From contig NZ_CABFVU010000001.1 of the NCBI RefSeq assembly GCF_902150045.1, positions 2,294,001-2,358,000 of the forward strand: DNA of 64,000 nt. The letters are read 5' to 3'. Both the position numbers and the translations under genes were made by a program. The first letter of the stretch is position 1. Each line of letters opens with the position of its first letter. Source of the stretch: Chitinophaga polysaccharea. GTDB lineage: Bacteria; Bacteroidota; Bacteroidia; Chitinophagales; Chitinophagaceae. The notes beneath the pieces were generated by a model. The model saw only the letters and a list, made by a program, of their open reading frames with translations, did not search any database and was not told the origin of the DNA. Shown here one piece after another: positions 60,438-64,000 of this stretch.

Positions 60438-61718
60438 ATGAACAGAACGATTGCCCCTCCCATCAAAGATGCGGTGGATTTCGATATAAAACTGAAACCG
60501 TATGAACAGTACACACTGGACAACGGCATTCCGGTATATGTAATGAAATCTGATGAACAGGAAACATTACAGCTGGAACTGGTGTTTCCCGCTGGTACCT
60601 GGTATGAAAGCGAAAGCCTGGAAGCCACTGCTACCAACTTTCTTATGAAAAATGGCACCAGTAAACACACATCCCAGCAAATCAACGAAAACATAGATTA
60701 TCATGGCGCTTACCTTAACCGTAATGCATACCATGAAAATGCCACCTATACACTTCATTGTCTTACCAAACACACGGAAGTACTGCTGCCGGTGCTGCAG
60801 GAAGTGATCCTCGACCCCGTATTTCCGGAAGAAGAACTGAACCTGTATAAACAGAACCAGAAACAAAAACTGGCCGTCAACCTGCTCAAATGCGACTTTG
60901 TAGGCAACCGCTTTATTGATAAATACCTGTTCGGCGAGTTCCATCCTTACGGCCGGGTAAGCTCTATGATGGCGTATGATGCCTTACAATCCGAAGGTCT
61001 GCAGGCCTTTTATAAAAAACACTATACTTACAACAACTGTAAGATCTTTGTAGCGGGTAACCTTCCAGCCAACATGATCCAACTGCTGAACCAATACTTT
61101 GGCACCACCAAATGGAATGGGGAAACGCACCTGGTAAAACTTGACCTGCCTATACAACCGGCTGAGGAAAAAAAATTCCGGATCTTTAATGATGAAAACG
61201 GTGTGCAGGGCGCCGTGCGCGTTGCACGTCATTTCCCTAACCGCTACCATCCCGATTTTCCCAAGATGCTGGTGTTGAACACTATTTTTGGCGGCTACTT
61301 CGGTTCCCGCCTGATGAGCAACATCCGGGAGGAGAAAGGTTACACATATGGTATCTATTCCCAGTTATATAACTTCCGGCAAACCAGCGCACTGAACATT
61401 CAAACAGAGGCAGGCCGTGATGTTTGCGAAGCAACGATCGATGAAATTTATAAAGAACTGCAGCGTCTCCAGCAGGAACCTGTTCCAAAAGAAGAACTGG
61501 ATCTTGTGCGCAATTATATGATCGGCTCTATCCTTGGCGACCTGGATGGTGCATTCCAACTGATCCAGCGCTGGAAAAACCTTATTCTCAACGATCTTGA
61601 TGAAAGCTATTTCTATAACAATATCAAAACAATTAAAACCATTACAGCCGAAGAATTACAGCAACTGGCCCAGCAATATTTTACACCAGGTGATTTTTAC
61701 GAGCTTGTAGTGATTTAA
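60438..61718 (+). CDS. M16-family non-catalytic partner
   Basis: 426 residues, same fold as the previous gene. Where the active subunit has H-x-x-E-H, this one reads A-T-A-T-N-F-L-M-K-N-G, so the zinc site is lost. It keeps the C-terminal pattern N-I-R-E-E-K-G-Y-T-Y-G-I-Y with the R and Y that complete the partner's active site. It starts 42 bases after the first M16 gene; the two should form a heterodimer like MPP alpha/beta. Confidence 0.9.
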   Translation: MNRTIAPPIKDAVDFDIKLKPYEQYTLDNGIPVYVMKSDEQETLQLELVFPAGTWYESESLEATATNFLMKNGTSKHTSQQINENIDYHGAYLNRNAYHENATYTLHCLTKHTEVLLPVLQEVILDPVFPEEELNLYKQNQKQKLAVNLLKCDFVGNRFIDKYLFGEFHPYGRVSSMMAYDALQSEGLQAFYKKHYTYNNCKIFVAGNLPANMIQLLNQYFGTTKWNGETHLVKLDLPIQPAEEKKFRIFNDENGVQGAVRVARHFPNRYHPDFPKMLVLNTIFGGYFGSRLMSNIREEKGYTYGIYSQLYNFRQTSALNIQTEAGRDVCEATIDEIYKELQRLQQEPVPKEELDLVRNYMIGSILGDLDGAFQLIQRWKNLILNDLDESYFYNNIKTIKTITAEELQQLAQQYFTPGDFYELVVI

Positions 61719-61735
61719 AAAAATACATTTTTAAC

Positions 61736-61776
61736 AAAAAATAAAAGGTTTCCATTAATGGGAACCTTTTATTTTT
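61736..61776 (+). terminator. Terminator after the M16 pair
   Basis: AAAAAATAAAAGGTT pairs with AACCTTTTATTTTT, with CC/GG inside. The T-rich right arm contains TATTTTTG (61770-61777), which is also a -7-type promoter for the next gene. Confidence 0.85.
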
Positions 61777-61777
61777 G
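61770..61777 (+). promoter_or_regulatory. Possible -7 box of the methyltransferase, inside a terminator
   Basis: TATTTTTG matches TAnnTTTG and ends 39 bases before ATG 61817. No clear -33 box. Confidence 0.4.
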
Positions 61778-61816
61778 GAGAACCTATATTATCCCCGACA
61801 TTTAAACGCAACTATA

Positions 61817-62623
61817 ATGGATTCCTTACCGGATTATATTACTATCAATAAGGAACTGTGGAATCAGCGTACTGGCGTTCATGCAGGTTCTGAGTTTTAC
61901 GATATCCCCGGATTTCTTGCCGGGAAAAACTCGCTCAAAGAGATAGAGTTACCTTTACTTGGAACACTGCAGGATAAAAGGGTGCTTCACCTGCAATGTC
62001 ATTTCGGGCAAGACTCCTTATCACTGGCCAGGATGGGAGCCGTCGTAACAGGCGTGGACTTTTCAGATGCCGCTATTACACTTGCAAATGAACTCACCAA
62101 ACAGTCGGGGCTTGAAGGAAAAGCCAGCTTTGTTTGCTGCGATCTTTACAGCACACCGGATCATGTGGATGGTGCTTTTGATACGGTATTTACTTCTTAT
62201 GGCACCATTGGCTGGCTACCGGACCTCGACAAGTGGGCGGCTGTAGTGAATCATTTTCTGAAACCCGGCGGCTCGTTTGTAATGGCAGATTTTCATCCTG
62301 CCATCTGGATGTTTGATAATAATTTTAAAGAAATCATCTATAGCTATTTCAACACTCAAACCATAGTGGAGGAAACAGAAGGCACGTATACAGATGGTGG
62401 AAGCAACATCCGGCATGCGTCCTATTCATGGAATCATCCATTGAGTGAAATCGTTTCCTCTTTAATTACTCAGGGCCTGCAGCTGCAGATATTCCGGGAG
62501 GTCGATTTTTCTCCTTATAATTGTTTTAGTAACACTATTGAAAAAAACGGGCGCTTTTATATCCGGGGAATGGAAGGAAAGCTGCCAATGGTATATGCAT
62601 TTAAATTCTTCAAACCGTTATAA
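61817..62623 (+). CDS. SAM-dependent methyltransferase, class I
   Basis: 268 residues from ATG 61817 (M-D-S-L-P-D-Y-I-T-I-N-K-E-L-W-N); an upstream in-frame start lies at the terminator and is unlikely. SAM-binding signs: V-L-H-L-Q-C-H-F-G-Q-D-S-L (motif I), V-T-G-V-D-F-S-D-A-A-I (motif II) and F-D-T-V-F-T-S-Y-G. The substrate is unknown; W-N-Q-R-T-G-V-H is typical of small-molecule methyltransferases. The next gene begins 2 bases after the stop. Confidence 0.88.
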   Translation: MDSLPDYITINKELWNQRTGVHAGSEFYDIPGFLAGKNSLKEIELPLLGTLQDKRVLHLQCHFGQDSLSLARMGAVVTGVDFSDAAITLANELTKQSGLEGKASFVCCDLYSTPDHVDGAFDTVFTSYGTIGWLPDLDKWAAVVNHFLKPGGSFVMADFHPAIWMFDNNFKEIIYSYFNTQTIVEETEGTYTDGGSNIRHASYSWNHPLSEIVSSLITQGLQLQIFREVDFSPYNCFSNTIEKNGRFYIRGMEGKLPMVYAFKFFKPL

Positions 62624-62624
62624 C

Positions 62625-63029
62625 ATGAAATCTTTTTTTATCTTTCTTTTATTGATTTCAGGCGCCATGGCGGCCTTCTCACAATCGCAGTCCGAACTGA
62701 ATAAGCAGGCCGGCCAGGAATATAAAAACGCCGATAAAAAGCTGAATGATATTTACCAGCTGATACTGAAAGACTATGCGGCCAACAAAGCGTTCATCAA
62801 AAATCTGAAAGATGCGCAGCGGATCTGGATACAATTCCGTGATGCACAGGTTCAGGCCATGTACCCGGCTGCCGCTAAAAGCTATGGCAGTGTGTTTCCA
62901 ATGTGCCGGGCCAATTACATGACCGAACTTACCAATCAGCGTACCGAAGCGCTGCGGGTATGGCTAAATGGGCTCCCACAGGGAGATGTATGCACCGGTT
63001 CCATCGGGGATAAGCAGGGGAACCAATAA
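62625..63029 (+). CDS. Secreted LprI/DUF1311-like protein
   Basis: 134 residues from ATG 62625, giving a signal peptide (M-K-S-F-F-I-F-L-L-L-I-S-G-A-M-A-A-F-S-Q). The mature part follows the lysozyme-inhibitor LprI/DUF1311 plan: K-L-N-D-I-Y, then L-K-D-A-Q-R-I-W-I-Q-F-R-D and two Cys (P-M-C-R, D-V-C-T). Role in this organism not known. A second member follows. Confidence 0.82.
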   Translation: MKSFFIFLLLISGAMAAFSQSQSELNKQAGQEYKNADKKLNDIYQLILKDYAANKAFIKNLKDAQRIWIQFRDAQVQAMYPAAAKSYGSVFPMCRANYMTELTNQRTEALRVWLNGLPQGDVCTGSIGDKQGNQ

Positions 63030-63069
63030 TCACTATTGTTAATATTAATATTTTATTAAATATAATTTG

Positions 63070-63077
63070 TATATTTG
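63070..63077 (+). promoter_or_regulatory. Promoter -7 box of the second LprI-like gene
   Basis: TATATTTG, exact TAnnTTTG, in an AT-rich gap (63030-63094), 18 bases before the ATG. Confidence 0.5.
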
Positions 63078-63094
63078 ACGATCACACAGTACCT

Positions 63095-63499
63095 ATGCGA
63101 AACCTGATAATTTTTCTTACGGTATTTCTGTGTTCGAAAGCGTATTCACAATCACCGCAACAAACAGCGCTGGACACACTTGAAAACCGCTACCAGCAAT
63201 GCCTTGGCAGTAGCCGCGACATGTATAGCTGTGCAGTTACCTACTATAAGCAACTGGACAGTTTACTGAATACCACTCTTCAACATCTCTACTCGAGCCT
63301 TGACAGCGGGAAACAACAGCTGCTGCAGGAAGAGCAACAGGCATGGGAAACAAAAAAAGAAGAGTATTTTAAGAAGATAGATGAGCGGGTGGAAAAGATG
63401 CACAAACGCACCATGGAGGGACTGGATGATGAGATGATCTCTACGGATAATAAAGCTGCTTTTATCAGGGAAAGACTAACCACCCTGCTCAGTATTTAA
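63095..63499 (+). CDS. Secreted LprI/DUF1311-like protein, second copy
   Basis: 134 residues with a signal peptide ending A-Y-S-Q. It has the paired Cys (Q-Q-C-L, Y-S-C-A), L-D-S-L-L-N and E-E-Q-Q-A-W-E-T-K-K-E, a looser version of the LprI plan with a longer charged helix. Own promoter box upstream; ends at a strong bidirectional terminator. Confidence 0.7.
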   Translation: MRNLIIFLTVFLCSKAYSQSPQQTALDTLENRYQQCLGSSRDMYSCAVTYYKQLDSLLNTTLQHLYSSLDSGKQQLLQEEQQAWETKKEEYFKKIDERVEKMHKRTMEGLDDEMISTDNKAAFIRERLTTLLSI

Positions 63500-63501
63500 T
63501 A

Positions 63502-63544
63502 TTTTCACTCCGTACAATGAATGCCACTGTACGGAGTGAAAAAT
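63502..63544. terminator. Bidirectional terminator
   Basis: TTTTCACTCCGTACA pairs perfectly with TGTACGGAGTGAAAA around an 11-base loop, between the convergent LprI-like gene and the formimidoylglutamase-like gene. Confidence 0.9.
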
Positions 63545-63548
63545 ATAT

Positions 63549-64000
63549 TCAAAGCCGCTCCTGGTGCCTCAGCCAGCGCTCCGGCATTTCATTGTTGCTG
63601 GCCATCAGGTAATCGTTATATGCACAAGGCACAAATTCGCTGTCGGGTAGCTGCATCCACCAGCGCCCGGTTTTTTTGCTCTTCAGAAAAACGGTTTCTA
63701 TATCGGAGAAGGCTATATGAAATTCCCAGAAAGCGTCGCGGTCATCCAGCAGGGCTTCTTTATTTTTCACTGCACGACCATCCATAAAATACCACATCAT
63801 CTGCGAGATCTGCCGGGCAGTTAAGTGTTCCTTATCTTTCTCAGGGCGATAGCCATAAATGCCAAAAGAGGAGAGACGGCTGCTCATACCGGCATACCTG
63901 GCCAGGGAGCAGGCTTCTTCGCCACTGAAGCCGTTGGGTGAAAGCTGGTTGGCAGGGGCGTCTGTATGCCTGATAATGTTGATATCAAGACTGAACAGAT
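63549..64000 (-). CDS. Formimidoylglutamase-like arginase-family protein (5' end outside window)
   Basis: The visible 150 residues are the C-terminal part. The frame stays open to the window edge, so an ATG at 63887 is probably internal. Reading from the edge: L-F-S-L-D-I-N-I-I-R-H-T-D-A-P-A-N, then S-P-N-G-F-S-G-E-E-A-C-S-L-A-R-Y-A-G, T-A-R-Q-I-S-Q-M-M-W-Y-F and K-T-G-R-W-W-M. This matches the Bacteroidota formimidoylglutamase-like branch of the arginase family. The usual metal motif S-x-D-x-D reads S-L-D-I-N, with one Asp replaced by Asn, so activity is doubtful. Its start lies beyond the window. Confidence 0.8.
   Translation of the reverse strand, partial: LFSLDINIIRHTDAPANQLSPNGFSGEEACSLARYAGMSSRLSSFGIYGYRPEKDKEHLTARQISQMMWYFMDGRAVKNKEALLDDRDAFWEFHIAFSDIETVFLKSKKTGRWWMQLPDSEFVPCAYNDYLMASNNEMPERWLRHQERL

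Noticed and set aside
56927..61718. Protease cluster as a defence or toxin system
   Set aside because: The aspartyl and M16 pairs are typical housekeeping or envelope peptidases, with no toxin, immunity or mobile-element neighbour.

Overview
The window is a piece of a Bacteroidota chromosome, most probably from a Chitinophaga-like member of the Chitinophagaceae (inference). Supporting signs: the sigma-A promoter style TTTG-N20-TAnnTTTG before several genes, no obvious Shine-Dalgarno sites, a fused CcoN-CcoO cytochrome oxidase, BatD/BatE, a GldH gliding lipoprotein, a GLPGLI protein paired with an outer-membrane beta-barrel, and the futalosine menaquinone gene mqnC. No rRNA, tRNA, CRISPR array, insertion sequence or prophage was recognised. 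Gene density is high and nearly all genes are intact; the first (infB) and last (a formimidoylglutamase-like gene on the minus strand) run off the window.

Layout. 0-8.7 kb: housekeeping (infB, a SurA-type parvulin, purF, sixA, proC). 8.7-12.0 kb: a large Dna2-like nuclease-helicase. 12.1-18.8 kb: an HNH/NUMOD4-type protein, dusB, a CPBP membrane protease, then phospholipid synthesis (cdsA, psd), a HAD phosphatase and an SDR. 18.9-21.6 kb: batD-batE. 21.6-26.7 kb, minus strand: a LytS/LytTR pair whose kinase looks degenerate, then yicC-gldH-kinase-regulator as one probable operon. 26.8-38.8 kb: a pseudouridine synthase and, divergent from it, an Fnr-like regulator followed by a complete microaerobic respiration block: ccoI, cupin, ccoS, ccoNO, ccoQ, ccoP, ccoG, ccoH, a SafE-like transporter and hemN. 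38.8-39.4 kb: the only gap over 300 bases, AT-rich and carrying two perfect DnaA-box matches. 39.4-47.3 kb: an LpxD-like acyltransferase, an unknown lipoprotein, an epimerase, a hydroxyacyl-CoA dehydrogenase, pheS, an orphan LytS kinase and an OmpR-type two-component pair. 47.5-51.2 kb: the GLPGLI/beta-barrel pair. 51.3-64 kb: a sugar-isomerase-like protein, an amino-acid permease, mqnC, two tandem aspartyl proteases, an active/inactive M16 peptidase pair, a methyltransferase and two LprI-like proteins.

The most striking regulatory signal is in the cbb3 block. The promoters of ccoI and of the cupin-cco operon each carry two Fnr-like dyads, spaced exactly 22 bp apart and set at the same distance from the -7 box, so the Fnr-like protein encoded next door (four clustered N-terminal cysteines) probably switches both on when oxygen is low. 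The operon contains everything to build the oxidase: subunits, copper supply (CcoI, the SafE-like protein), Fe-S/assembly factors and oxygen-independent haem synthesis. A second regulatory signal is a doubled pair of 10-bp-phased TAACAGTAA repeats between an OmpR-type kinase gene and the divergent GLPGLI/beta-barrel genes, which suggests that the two-component system controls that envelope pair.
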